A DNA stretch of 64,000 bases from positions 19,101 to 83,100 of the forward strand of contig JBAMDO010000234.1 in NCBI GenBank assembly GCA_037074765.1, given 5' to 3'. Made by a program: the position numbers and the translations under genes. This document shows, one piece after another, positions 36,101 through 48,121 of the stretch. The stretch comes from Mansonella perstans (lineage: Eukaryota; Nematoda; Chromadorea; Rhabditida; Onchocercidae). The notes under the pieces were generated by a model. That model was given only the letters and a program-made list of their open reading frames with translations. It did no database searches and had not been told where the DNA came from. Each line of letters begins with the position of its first letter. The stretch's first letter is position 1.

Positions 36101-36955
36101 AATCAGTACTTAAAGTAAATCCGGAATACAACAGATAGAAATGTATTGTGTTATAAATTTTCAATGGGGATATATTTCGGACATTTTTAGCGAAGCATTT
36201 GCAAAAAAGTATATTATTGTAACAGCTGTGTTATTCGATTTGGTGGTGTGCACCGTTATGCGATGGATAAAATGTCGCATAAGGATAGAAGTAAGAAGAG
36301 CCAAGAGAAGATGATGGAGATGAACAAGATGGAGAAGAACAAGAAGGAATTGGGAAAGAACATCTGCCACGTCAAAAAATGTTTCATTGCTCATTTAATC
36401 CTTAACATACCGACAAAAAAAAAATGAGGCAAAATTTTCCTTTAACTGTTTGTCCTCTTTTTTTTTCCTTCCTTATTCTTCTTGGAATTATAGCAGCTGC
36501 TAAGCGTGAGCTAATCCGGAATAACTGTAATTTTTTTTTCTTCCAGTATCTTTCTTATTATCGAACAACAAGGATATTAGAGATGAGCGTAAGTTATCCG
36601 GATTTTGAACGGATAAAGATGGATGTACAGTAGTATCATGATTATTTTAAAACAAAACAAAGTATATTTCTTAATTAAGAAATAAGCTTAATTTAAAATT
36701 TTAAAACTGATTTGCAAAATGAAAATTTAACAAATTAAATTTATTTAAATAAAATGTTAAAGAATGATCTAGAAGCAATAACGTTAATTTTTGCGCCAAT
36801 TAATTAGAAGGTTTTTTTCCCAATCAATAGAGCATTTAATATTGACTTGAAAAAAAAAGTGAAAAACTTTTCTGAGCATTAAAAAAATGTCATATCTAAT
36901 TGTTTTGAAAAATTGAATTACCAGTAGTATTAATTGATCAACTGTCGACCACTAC

Positions 36956-37412
36956 CAGGTGCCATTTAGTGACATTTATTCTTATGTCCACTCATTTGTA
37001 TATCACAACATCTATATTTCATAGTGACGATAAAAACTTTCTCACGTTCTATTTTTTCTCGTATTTATTTTTCTTCTGGATAACAAAAAAAAAAAAAAAA
37101 ACATGCATGAAAAAGGATGTAAGAAGAAAGGAACAAGAACAACCGGTTCCGTTGTTTCCAGCAAAATAGTTTTTTTTTTTTTTTTGTTTGAAATGAAATA
37201 AATCGTAATGGATAGATAGGTGTCACACAATTATTTGTCCTCCTCTGTTATGTGAGATATATATGTGAGCACATTTGCATATACCCAATTTGAGCCTGGG
37301 AAAAAGTTCATCATCCATGTGTTGAGCAAGTATTTTCCCAGAGCATCACCAGCACACCGACAACCAAATGTGATATAGCAGGTGGTGGACCTTGCAGAAG
37401 CAATGCCAGCTG
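36956..37412. promoter_or_regulatory. E-box group upstream of HLH copy 2
   Basis: CAGGTG at 36956 and 37379 and CAGCTG at 37407 lie 350-800 bases before the start codon. They sit in a segment (37250-37740) that is clearly less AT-rich than its surroundings. E-boxes are bound by bHLH dimers, whose partners are sequestered by Id-type proteins, so feedback regulation is a reasonable inference. Confidence 0.4.
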
Positions 37413-37649
37413 TTTCGTTGGGTGTGTCATATTTATGTGTGGGCGGGATGAAGTTTCAGGATCGAATTGGAGAGGATGTGAAGAGGATAATATATGGGAG
37501 TGTGTCACATTGTTTGGGCTAACAACTTTCTTCTTCACAATTAGGAGACAAACATTGCTAAATCTAAATCGACGTCGATTCTTACTTAATAAGAGCGAGC
37601 TGAATAGATTTATTTGTTCGTCCGTCAACTGTCAACTATCATCTTCAAG

Positions 37650-37669
37650 TTCTGTTTTTGTTTGTTCAG
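37650..37669 (+). promoter_or_regulatory. Possible trans-splice or 5'UTR acceptor of HLH copy 2
   Basis: A T-rich run ends in TTTGTTCAG about 83 bases before the start codon. It is the best acceptor in the upstream 300 bases. Confidence 0.3.
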
Positions 37670-37752
37670 AGTACAAAAGGAGTTTTGCAAAGGAAAAAAA
37701 AAGTCAGCCGGAAATCATCCGGTTCGTTTAATTTGTGCTAATTTTGCGGAAA

Positions 37753-38709
37753 ATGCGCTTGCTCATATCACCATCCTTATCAAGTGCTTCATCCGGTTCA
37801 TCCGGTTCCGGTTCCAGTTCCGAATCTGATAGTAGCAATGCACAAATTCGTTTTGGCCGTATTAAAAAGACATCATCACATGAACAACGCCAACAGTATC
37901 AGCTGATGAATCGTCTACGTACAATGGTACCAAATGCTCATAGTGCTACAACACAACTTGAACTGTTGCAATATATCATCGATTATATTTCCGATCTACA
38001 GGTCTGATATTTAATTTGCATTTATCCGGTTTTTTTTTTTATTTCAAAAATTAATTTCTTATAAAATTCTAAAATTTTCAAATCAACAGCAATAAATCGG
38101 AAAAAGCAATTAAGCTCGAATAACAAAAAAAGAAAAAGAAACGGAAATTTATTTTGGTTTCATTCTGAAATTTTTGGCATTCCGGAAATGAAAATATTAG
38201 AGAGGAAGAGAGAGAGAGAGAAAAAAAAGTATATGTGAAATGATATAAACGTACATTGTAACAGAATTATCTAGTGTATTTATTCTATCAAGGGATATAA
38301 TTACTCCTAATGACAATAAAATATCCGGTTATTCTATTAAGAAAAATTTCCCGCACATTTTATCAAATAATTCCATCAATTATTAATTTTTTTCCTAGAC
38401 TTTTCCAGAAAAGTTTCCTTATACATATTATGATGAGTTGATTTTTTTCCCAGACTTTTCTAGAAAAAATCTCCATATACATATATGATGAAATTATTTT
38501 TGCAGCAAATTGTTGATGATGATAATGATAATGATAATGATGATGATATTGATAATAGAAGAAGGATATCAACTGGTATATCATTGAACCGAAATTCGAC
38601 AATCGCAAATTTATCACTTTTATTCTCAAAGATTAACACCAGAAGCAATACCGCTACCAATACAACAAAAGCAACAGCAGCATCAATGAAATATTCCAAT
38701 CAGATTTGA
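37753..38709 (+). CDS. Id/emc-type helix-loop-helix protein, copy 2 (two exons, 150 residues)
   Basis: Exon 1 is 37753-38001 (83 codons) and exon 2 is 38506-38709 (67 codons and stop), phase 0. The Ser/Gly-rich N-terminus (SLSSASSGSSGSGSSSESD) leads to an HLH. Helix 1 contains QRQQYQLMNRLRTMVP, and helix 2 is LELLQYIIDYISDLQ, ending at the intron as in the other two copies. The acceptor (ATTTTTGCAG) is strong. The donor (CAG then GTCTGA) is weak, which may allow intron retention: reading through gives only Val and a stop. The tail is acidic at first (VDDDNDNDNDDD), then Arg/Ser/Thr/Asn-rich. Helix 1 is less basic than in copy 1, so this copy is the closest to a classical Id dominant-negative. 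I chose the ATG at 37753 because the frame has no earlier ATG, only a GTG at 37735. AATAAA at 38804 may be the polyadenylation signal. Confidence 0.8.
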
Positions 38710-38803
38710 ATTATATTGACTAGACAAAGTTAAAAAAGAAAAAAAGAAAAAACCATGTCATCAAATATTTCATATACTATCGTGAAAGATAATTTTGAAT
38801 TGG

Positions 38804-38809
38804 AATAAA
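38804..38809 (+). terminator. Possible polyadenylation signal AATAAA
   Basis: AATAAA lies 95 bases after the stop of HLH copy 2. In such AT-rich DNA the hexamer is common, so position is the main support. Confidence 0.35.
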
Positions 38810-39958
38810 AAAAGAAAATGATGGTAGAAAATTTGACATTTACTTTAGTGACTGTTGTTAATGATAATCTCTATATCATATTATCATTCATTTGACTGGG
38901 ATTGATAATGAAATTATGAAAGTGGCAAAAGAGCTATGTTGTCACATTCCACAAGAAAATTTTAATGTTTTGTTGATTTTCTTAGTGTTTAACTCTTATT
39001 TATTTCAGTGTTAATTTCTTATTAATTTCTTCTTACTTGACCTTGTATATTTACACTTACGTAAAACTTTTGATAATAACTTGTTTATTTGAATTTTTTG
39101 CTTATTTTACCCGTTTTTAGCAAATATATTTACACGTACGTGAAATACTGATAACTATTTGTGTGAGTAATATTTACACGTGCTGTAAAATGTTAATAGT
39201 TTTATATTTGAAACAATCTTTATTTCTTTTTTTTAGTGTCTCTTTTGCCCATAAAATTTAAAATTTTTACTTTATTAAAAAGTTGTATTAAAATTTGGAA
39301 AAATTTTTAAAATTTTTGTTTATAATTTCGAAGGAACTATTGAAAAGAAAAATAGTTTTTCTCTGACTAATATTCCTTGGAACAATTTGCGATTTTTTTT
39401 TGTGTTTGTCTTAATTCAATTTTTATGGAATTTACGTAACTTTTTGCAGAATTTAATTGACTTTCTGCGGAATTTACGCGTAATTTGCGTAACTTTCTGC
39501 GAAATTCACGTGACTTTTTGATTCATTGGTTAAAATTACTTTCTCTTCATTACTTGCTAAAAAAAATATTGATTTGCACAATTTGAGGTTGAATGAAATT
39601 CTACACTTCATTTCACTCTGTTGAAATTCAAATTAATTAATTAATTCGAAAAAATTATTGCAGCAAGCACTTGTAGATTTTTTTTAAAATAATTATTTGT
39701 GAATGCCTGAAAATGTATGATTTATTTTTTGCGGGTTTTCTTCTGTTAATTAATAAATTAAAAGAAAGAAGAAAATTTTTCTTTTTTAAAAAAACTTCAA
39801 TGAGTCAATCTTTCATTACATTTTTACATAATTTACTTCTTCTTCAGTGACATTATAAAACAAAATGTAATATTTTTAAAAAACAAAAAAGAAAATAAAA
39901 AGCAAAAAAAGGAAAGGAAATGAAAATTGGTGAATTAACATGGATGCTATTGAATTGA

Positions 39959-39989
39959 CACCTGGTGTTACACACCTGCTGGACATCTG
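39959..39989. promoter_or_regulatory. Three E-boxes within 31 bases
   Basis: CACCTG at 39959, CACCTG at 39973 and CATCTG at 39984 sit 14 and 11 bases apart, within a small island about 1.25 kb downstream of HLH copy 2. Spacing near one helical turn suits side-by-side binding of bHLH dimers. Function is inference. Confidence 0.45.
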
Positions 39990-41030
39990 ATGCATAAGCT
40001 TGCCTAAAGCAATCATATGAATTGATATTTTTCAAGTGTCCTTAGAGCTTAATGATTTTGTCCTAAAACTCTCAGTTGTATGCAAATGAAAAGACTCAAA
40101 AAAAAAGAAAAAATTTTGAGAAAATTTGAATTAAAACTGAATTGTGTAAATAGTAGACATATTATTATACGGTTAACATTTTAAAAAATCTTTTGCACAC
40201 AAAGGAATTATTAGCCTAACATTGGAATTTTTTTTTTTAAATGAATGATTCAAAAATATAAAATAATATTTTAGTTGAAAGACTAAAAAATACAAAATAA
40301 TAATATCTTAATTGAAAGGTTAAGAATATAAAATAATAAAAAGTTTATAGTACTTAAATAAAGAAGTAGTTTTAATTTCCTTGGTGATCAAAAACTTGAA
40401 TTAAAATTGAAACTTGAAAAAAAAAAGAAATTTGGTTCCTAGTATTTCATCACTTTGAATTCAATTCAGATTTTTAAGTCATTTATAGGAGATTTAAAAT
40501 ATGGCTTTTAACCAGTTGTGATCTAATAGCCTAATTAAGTAATTCTACTTGCATTGGCCTTATATGCTGGACTAAATTTCTTCAATTGGCTAATGCAAAC
40601 GATTGCAAGCAAGCATTATTTTGTGCATTTGCAAATTTTGCAAACTTCATTCAGTCTTCTTTTTAGCGCGTTTCAATTTCCCTAGTGAATAAGAAATTTT
40701 ATAAATTTCAGCCCAGATAATATTATCGCTGGCCAATTGTGATCTAATAGACTAATTGAAGTAACTTTACTTGCCAATGCCAATCCTTATATGCTGTGAA
40801 TTAGGCATAAGAGGATAGGGGAAATTATTTAAATTTTTGCAAATTTTTAAGATAATTATTCATTCTTGCTCGATTTAATTTAACTCTAGCTAAAATGGCC
40901 ATTGGATTTGTGCATGGCCATTAATTACTAGACTCATACTGGTGGTGTCTACGTAATATATGTATTTATATATATATATATATAAAGAGGTCAATTCGTT
41001 TAGCTTAAACGATGAAGCAAAAAGAAAGAG

Positions 41031-41122
41031 CAGCTGTCGTAGGCTTTAGATATTTCATATGGCCATTGATTTGTGCAGCAAAACCAGATGTCTCCTCTTC
41101 CGTATGTACATATATACATCTG
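41031..41122. promoter_or_regulatory. E-box island
   Basis: CAGCTG at 41031, CAGATG at 41085 and CATCTG at 41117 lie in a 290-base island (41000-41290) of higher complexity. The overlapping open frames on the minus strand (41000-41308) have no domain. Confidence 0.4.
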
Positions 41123-42388
41123 ACACCAGATCCGTGAAGCCTTTCCCTGTGTGTTACTGCTGATATTATATCTGAAAAAGCCAAGAGTTTTGACCAGACT
41201 TGTTCCACAGATTGAAAGCTTTGCAAATTTGGGGCCAGAAGCTGTGCATTTAATTGTAATAATTTTGTAGGCTGCAAAGATTAATTTCAGAGTGGAAGAA
41301 GTATTCATCTATGAAAATATATGCAATGGCAAATTTTTCAAAAAAAATTATTTCAATTTCATTGCATTGAATTAAATTTGAAATTAAAATTGAAATTTTA
41401 ATTTTAATTCGTTTTCAAATTTTGTTAATAAAAATTTTTTACAAAAAATTCATAAAGCAAATTTGAGAGAAAACATCAATATTGCACTGTACTGTACTAA
41501 TATAGATAAATATTGTAATTAATAATTGCAAGTGTAAACTAATTAAATTAATTAATTTAATAAATTAAATAAAGAAGAAGTGCGATGGTGTGATGGATAA
41601 TGTTATCAATGATGGTGTCATTTCCATCTTATCAGATCTTATCAGCTAATTTATTTTGCTATGATTATTTACACAATTTTACAAAAATGAAAAATGTAAT
41701 TTAAGATTTAAGGAATACTGGAATTATTTGTAATAATTACAAAAATGAGAACTGTTTTAATTTATGGATTACTGTAACTAAAAATAATTTAATATCATCG
41801 TAATAAGGAAAAAAAAGTAATTCCACTGAATGATGCAATGGATGACAGAAGTGACAAGAAAGGCAAACTGGATAGAATTGATAAAAATGCGGAAAATGTT
41901 TACTTGTAGATAACAGATCAGTAATTATATATTGGAATGACTTAGGAGAACAATTATGAGATATCAGGAATTCACAAAAGAGAGAGGACATTAAGTACTT
42001 TATTGCATCTTAAGATAACAGAAATTAAACGGTCAAAAGCGGCTTTTCGGTTTTTGGTTTTTTGGTGCAAAAAACGGAATTATTAAACAGAAGCAGAGAG
42101 TTGAAATCAAAAAAAAAAAAAAAAAAAAAATATTCCAATTAAAATATCGGAAAATTATTCGCAATTATTTCCAATTATTTAATTAATTTTTATTTTTAAA
42201 AAAAAAATTAATTTTTAACAGAAGACACTGTTTGCATGTATATGTATGAATAATTATTTAATTAACATTTATAAACTTATATATGAATATAACACTCGAC
42301 TAGCATTAATTGACAAATTTGTCACTTTAAGAAAATTGTAAATTTAAATTAAATGTGTATAATAATTATAAAATCTTTTCTGTGGTCA

Positions 42389-42497
42389 ATATTATCACGA
42401 TGGCTACTCGTTCCATATTATTACGATGGCTACTCGTTTCATATTATCACGAAGATTACTCGTTTCATAAATTATCACGATGGCTACTCTTTTTAAA
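42389..42497. repeat. 26-base minisatellite, four copies
   Basis: Unit ATTATCACGATGGCTACTCG with TTTCAT. The copies start near 42390, 42417, 42444 and 42472. Confidence 0.9.
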
Positions 42498-42628
42498 TTT
42501 CATTAATGTAATTTCATTCGAATAATGTTGGAAGTGTAAATATGACCCGAAATTTGGTTGGTTACTTCTTTTGCATATGTTTTACTTGAATAAATGAAAA
42601 TGAGTTTGAAGAACAAAAAGAGAAAAAG

Positions 42629-42666
42629 AAAGCCGCCTTATACTTTAATACGTATAAGGCGGCTTT
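42629..42666. other. Perfect 15-base inverted repeat (GC-rich stem)
   Basis: Arms AAAGCCGCCTTATAC (42629-42643) and GTATAAGGCGGCTTT (42652-42666) are exact reverse complements with an 8-base loop. Six of the stem pairs form one block of G-C pairs (GCCGCC), exceptional in this AT-rich DNA. Confidence 0.9.
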
Positions 42667-42746
42667 ATGCGGTAAAATGTAAAGAAGACTTAAGCTATTT
42701 TTGACCACTGCAGCATCTGGTATTCATTTTTCTTCTTTTGACCATG

Positions 42747-43005
42747 TGTTTTTTCGATTTAGAATCTTCATCATTATTATGATTATTTCTGTAACGATTA
42801 TTATTATTAGTATTAACATTACTATTATTATTGTGTTTTCTATTTAGAATTATCATTATTATGATTATTTCTATAACGAGTATTACTATTAGTATTAATA
42901 TCACTATTATTATTGTGTTTTTCTATTTGGAATCATCATTATTATGATTATATCTGTTATGACTATTATTATTAGTATTGATATTATTATTAATATTAAT
43001 ATTAC
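42747..43005. repeat. About 82-base minisatellite, three copies
   Basis: The unit begins GTGTTTTTCTATTTAGAATC, continues TCATTATTATGATTATTTCT, and ends with ATT repeats. Copies begin near 42747, 42833 and 42915. Confidence 0.9.
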
Positions 43006-46000
43006 TACAGTTTTTCTTTACATCTCCTTTTTGTTGTATGTCATTTATTGGCCCAAAGAAAGGCTTAATTAAATGAATTCATGTATATATTGTAACTATT
43101 ATTGATCTAAGGCCGTTTAAGGGATTCATTTTTATTATCCTAAATCATTTCTCATTTTCTTTCATCAAAGTCAAATTGTGTAAAAATAACTCTTCCTCTC
43201 TCTCTCGTTCTTTAAAATGTTTCACAAATACTGAAAAAATTAGGAATGAATGACTAGGATTAATGTGAGCGCAACCTGAACCGCAACTAACAAGCATCCA
43301 ATTGCGCACGCATTTCCCAATTTAATTTTTTTTGCGTTTCGACTTATTTTAAAATTTTAGGCTAAAATTTCATATATGAAAAAGTAATATATGCATTGAG
43401 CAAAGCATTCTTCTTTTTTCTTCTTTTTTTCTTCTTATCGTTAAGATAAGTGCGATAAAAAAAAGGAAAAAATTTGCATAATAAAATAATGGAAAGTTCA
43501 AGGTAAAATATTGGGATAAGGTGACAATTACTGTGACACTTCTTCCCATTCAATTTATTATTGCCTAGTGATGTTGATGATGATGACCTTGTAGATTTGT
43601 GTGCTTTTCTTTACTTCCAATTTTTTTTTGCATGTTTTCAATTGAGGTCAAGGAAAATCGAAAATTGCTAATCAAAAATTTTCAAATATTTCTACTCTCT
43701 AACAATAGATAAATGAAATGATTTGGATTTTGTGTGAGCAAAAATGGCTAATTAAACTTTTTTTTTCTTCACGTTAGTCAGAATAGAACTGATCATTCCG
43801 TTGCATTTTGTTTTTTTTCTTTCTTGATTTTAAATTTCTAGGATTTAAGGCAGATAAAAAAATAATTGGCTAATAAATAAACAAATTTGCTTTGTTTATC
43901 ATGAACATTGCTAATGATCAGTGATATAGAGACATATTATTGCTCAGGTAAAAATTGTTGGATAATTAATATTCTTGCATATAGTCATTTTATAATTCAG
44001 GTGATTAAATAAGCAGTGATAAAATAATCATAAACAATTGTCGGTATAAGAAAATTAATTAATCAAGTAATAAAACCAAAAAATAATACCGTAAAATAAA
44101 CATCACTGGACATTACGGTGATCAGCGCCATATAAATAATATTATTGTTTAGGTAAAATTGATTGATAATAATTTGAAATAATTTTATATCATGAATTAC
44201 TACACACACATACGCATACACAAACATACACAAACACACACAAACACACAAACACACACGCACGTACACACAAACACACATAGTAAATCGTTCGGATTCA
44301 TTATCAAACGTAGAGACAGTAAAAAGTTTTGAGTGTTAGAAAGTTAATTAGGAATTAGTTAATTAGAGTAATGAAATATTTGTTACCGTAATGCTAACAA
44401 TGATTATCATTACGTTTAAAATATTTAAGAAATTATTCGTAATCTTTAAACAATCATCATTTCATTGCTCATCTCAGTTATCTATAAATATTCCGAAAGA
44501 CAAAAATATACCGCTCAAGGACACACTCATACACATATACACACACACAAATACACACACAGATAAACATAATGTGAGAATACTTTCTCCGATTGTATCC
44601 GCAAAAGAAACCGGTTCAACAACCTGCTCAAAAAGTATTTTCCGAAATTTTAATTTCACAAATACTGTAAGATAAAAGAAAGAGAGTACCGCATGATTAA
44701 TTAAATTTAATCAAAGAATTCATTCCATGGTTCCAAGGTTATCTTTTTCGGTATATAATAAACCTTTCTCTCTCTTTCTCCCTCTCTCTCTTCCGCTTTC
44801 TTCCATTTTAATTATCTCATGAATTACTTCAAAAAAAAAAAAAAAAAAAAAATTAATTTGTTACGAAATAACTAAAACGATCACATCCGTTCTTTTTTTC
44901 TCTCTTTCCAAATTTTAATTTAATTTATAATTTCAAATTTGAATAAATTTTATTTTGCACTTTTTTTCTTTCCAATTTCAGTTTAATATAATTTCAAATT
45001 TTAATAATTCTATTTTGCAATTTTTTTCTTTAAATATTTCGAATACTTACTTTTAACTGTTTTCTTTGCTTAAATTAATTAATTAGCAACTTTTAATATA
45101 ATTAATTTTTTTTATTTTTCAATTTAATTAAAAATAACCATTCATTCAATTCTTTTCTACTTTCAATTTACATTTAATTATATATGTTCAAATTGCTAAA
45201 AGTTAACCTTGAATTACAACCATTCATTTTTGTAATCAAAAAAGCGGCTTCTCTTAGGACGGAATATATAACTATAAATAGTGAACCTTTAAAAGGAAAA
45301 AAAAATCCCTTCTAATGATAGACTTGGTAAGCCAAGTGGGACAATGTTTGACAATGTTTTGAGTATTCGTCATTCATTCCATTGTTGCTAATAATCATAC
45401 ACATACCAATTTTGGATAATGAATAGTGTGGCAACAAAAATCTCTATCAACAAAAGATCTCGCATGGATTTACTAGCTGGAAAAGAAAAAAAGAAAGAGA
45501 AATCGAATGGTCATTTACTTACTAACTGTCCTTCAAAAATAGCACATGCTATTTACTATTACTATGTCCACTACTGAATAACTCCGATACAATCGGATGA
45601 GCAGTTTTTGGATCGGATGATTCAAAAGCAAAATTAGAACGGATATACACGCAATTCGATGGTCAATTAATCCATTAACCGACTGCAAAAAAAAAAAAAA
45701 AAAATTCTTGATATTTCTGCATCGATAGGCTTAAATGGAAAAAATGCCTAAGATACGATATCGATTAGTCATAACAAAAATTCAAAGTTTATTTTGTCAA
45801 TTCATATTGAACATTATCACAGCTTACATAATGGTAATATCGTATCTATTATTTTTGAGTATTACCATTCTCAATTAACATTGAATATTATCATGCTTAC
45901 ACAATGGTAGTACCGTAGTGTCTATTTTTTTCTATTCCTTTCAAAGGGGATATTATTTCAGTAGTAAAAATGTAATCGAAAAACTGTTTAAAACATTTTT

Positions 46001-46020
46001 GGCCATCAATTGTGAATGTA
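43006..46020. other. Gene-free interval
   Basis: Contains A/C-rich tracts (44202-44280, 44524-44570), pyrimidine tracts (44766-44803) and poly-A runs. A more complex island at 45240-45950 includes a duplicated ATTATCA(C/T)(A)GCTTACA(T/C)AATGGTA word near 45814 and 45889. No exon was found. Confidence 0.45.
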
Positions 46021-46035
46021 TGCGCAAAACTGGTA

Positions 46036-46385
46036 CATCTGGTCCAGGCTCATTATTATAGTAAGTTGAAAAGCATAAGCACTAGAAAGAAATATAAGCA
46101 CCTGGCCATTTATGAGCTCTCTGTTTCAATGTATGAAATAGAGCCGGCAAAAATAAAAAAAAAAAAGACGTCATCCTGGATGACATGAAATCCTCCTTTT
46201 CGCCTGAAAAATTAAAAAGCCAGTTGGACACCTGCGCTAATTATTAAACATCCACCAGAGTCTTTTGCATTAAAAATCTCTCTCTGCGTCTCTCTCTCCC
46301 TCTCATTCTCTGGCCATTAGTACGGAAATAGGACGACAAATGTAAAAATGCACCAAAAGCCGGAAAATAAAAGCCAGAGCAGCTG
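46036..46385. promoter_or_regulatory. E-box island upstream of HLH copy 3 (first)
   Basis: CATCTG at 46036, CACCTG at 46099 and 46229, and CAGCTG at 46380 fall in a 350-base stretch that also holds a CT-rich run. It lies about 4.5 kb upstream of the copy 3 start. Confidence 0.4.
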
Positions 46386-47278
46386 ATTTTAATATCATGT
46401 GATATTTTTTATTTGCAATTACATGATTATATTAAATGATAAATTACAGGTACAAAGGTTGACACATAGGTGACAAACCGAATATGGTTTATTTCCTTAT
46501 TGGTAAAAAAAAAAAAAATTTCTTTAACTTAAAATTGATAACATCAACGATACATGTGTGATAAGGTGATATTGTCAAGGTAAAATATTTGAAGTAGTGA
46601 AAAAACTTCAAATTTGGAAAAAAAATTCATAAAATTTAATAACTGAAAATGTTTCTTTTTTTTATTTAATTTTGGAAATGTTTTAAAATTTGCTTAATTA
46701 ATTAGAGTTAATCAGGAATTTTGTTAGATATTTTATTGTTTTAAAAATTTGGATGTAATGAATTTATCATTATCAAAGTGATTTTTTCTGTTTAAAGCAT
46801 TTATTAATATATATTTGTTATTAACAGGATGTTACTATTAAGGTATTAATCGTAATCGAGGTATTTGTTTTCATTGTCATGATATATTCTTTTTATTTAG
46901 GATATGAATCACAAATGTATTACATCTGTTATGAAGAATATTTTCGGTTTAGGATATAATGAAGATATTTTTGCTAGCAATTATCAAGATTCTACTTCTA
47001 TTTTCCGTTATCAAGATTCTCTTTCTAGTTAAGGTATTAATCATTACCAAGATTCTCCTTTTATTTAAGGTGATTAATCAAACATTAATCAGTTATCTCT
47101 ATTGAAGGTATTTATCGAAGCATTTATTTCTGGCATCAAGAAATTTTTTTCTACTTAGTGAACAATTAATTTAATCCAATTTTCCCATTTAAATTACACC
47201 CAATGACACGTTTAATCTGAATTTAGGCTTGAAATTCATTTAACTTAAGAAATGCGATAGAAGCAAATTTGCAAGCCT

Positions 47279-47352
47279 TACATTCATACTAAGTTGTACA
47301 GGCCTTACACACATACTAAGTTGTATGGACCTTACATACATAATAAGTTATA
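47279..47352. repeat. 30-base repeat, about 2.5 copies
   Basis: CCTTACA(T/C)(T/A)CATACTAAGTTGTA is repeated three times with changes. Confidence 0.8.
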
Positions 47353-47454
47353 ATCGATGAAAAGTAAGTTCATGATTTTTTTTTGTGAAATTTAACTAAC
47401 CCATCATATTATTTTTGCAATTTTTTGACTTTAACAAAGTACCAAATCATGATC

Positions 47455-47670
47455 ATAATAATGCCAGAAAAAGCTCCTTCTGCGATATCGATCATAATTA
47501 TAATCATAATAGGGCCAGAAAAAGCTCCTTCATAATTATAATAATCATAATCGTAATCGCAATCATAATCATAATAGGGCCAGAAAAAGCTCCTTCTGCA
47601 GTATCGATCATAATCATAATAATCATAATCATAATCATAATGGGGCCAGAAACAGCTCCTTCTGCTGTTG
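47455..47670. repeat. About 63-base minisatellite (GGGCCAGAAAAAGCTCCTTC)
   Basis: The word (G)GCCAGAAA(A/C)AGCTCCTTC occurs four times, separated by CATAAT runs of different length. The 110-codon open frame across it comes from the repeat. Confidence 0.9.
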
Positions 47671-47716
47671 CTGTTGTTCCTGCTGCTTGCTCTTACTCCC
47701 TGCTGTCATCATTATT

Positions 47717-48073
47717 CATCTGGCGTAACATTTCTTCTTGGCTTTAATTCATTTTAATGACATGTGATACCAGTGATGATGATATGGGATAAGCCAAAAT
47801 GAAACTCTTATGTTTTAGCTTATTATTATTGTAAATGAAGTAACCACGTTTTTACGTACATACATACATCTGGAATATTTATCAGACAGAACAGCAGATG
47901 ATGATGATGATGATGATGATAAGCAGACCGCATAAAACCGACCTATATAAATATACCACGGTAATCGTTATTGGAAGACTAACAGCTGCACAATATAGGC
48001 CAGAAGCTATATTGCTGCTGTTGTTGTTGCTGTTCCTGCTGTTGCTGCTGCTGCTGTTCCTGTTATCCATCTG
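47717..48073. promoter_or_regulatory. E-box island upstream of HLH copy 3 (second), with CTG-rich tracts
   Basis: CATCTG at 47717, 47867 and 48068, CAGATG at 47895 and CAGCTG at 47983. The word CATCTGGCGTA followed by CTTCTTCTTGG occurs at both ends of the island (47717 and 48068), each time after a GCTGTTG/TTCCTG-rich tract. This looks like a duplicated module. It is about 2.7-3.1 kb upstream of copy 3. Confidence 0.4.
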
Positions 48074-48121
48074 GCGTACACTTCTTCTTGGCCCTAATTG
48101 TATTTTTGCCGTTGCTAGCAT

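Larger units (their letters stand above)
28506..37250. other. Long gene-free interval before HLH copy 2
   Basis: Contains several listed repeats, homopolymers (for example 33760-33780 and 35820-35837), a TGAT/TTGA run at 32100-32170, ATC runs at 33975-34035, and a GA run at 34870-34900. More complex islands occur at about 28740-28930 (with CATCTG and CCCGGG), 33370-33730 (CAGCTG at 33665, CATCTG at 33728) and 36160-36600. The last contains a Lys-rich 54-codon plus-strand frame starting at about 36263 (MDKMSHKDRSKKSQEKMMEM), which is purine-rich and not convincing. Confidence 0.45.
38810..42380. other. Gene-free interval after HLH copy 2
   Basis: AT-rich. Around 39070-39190 and 39430-39510 short words (TTTACACGTACGTGAAA, TTTGCGTAACTTTCTGCG) repeat a few times. 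A duplicated piece (GGCCTTATATGCTG, CTAATAG...CTAATT) occurs near 40500-40580 and 40730-40800. E-box islands are listed separately. Confidence 0.45.

Noticed and set aside
37311..37731. Open frames of about 100 codons on both strands just before HLH copy 2
   Set aside because: This is the less AT-rich promoter or 5' region. The frames have no domain and run through the probable leader acceptor.
41000..41308. Two overlapping 90-102-codon minus-strand frames
   Set aside because: No domain and no splice context. The island is better explained by its E-boxes.
47415..47747. 110-codon plus-strand frame
   Set aside because: It is made by the 63-base minisatellite and the CTG run that follows.
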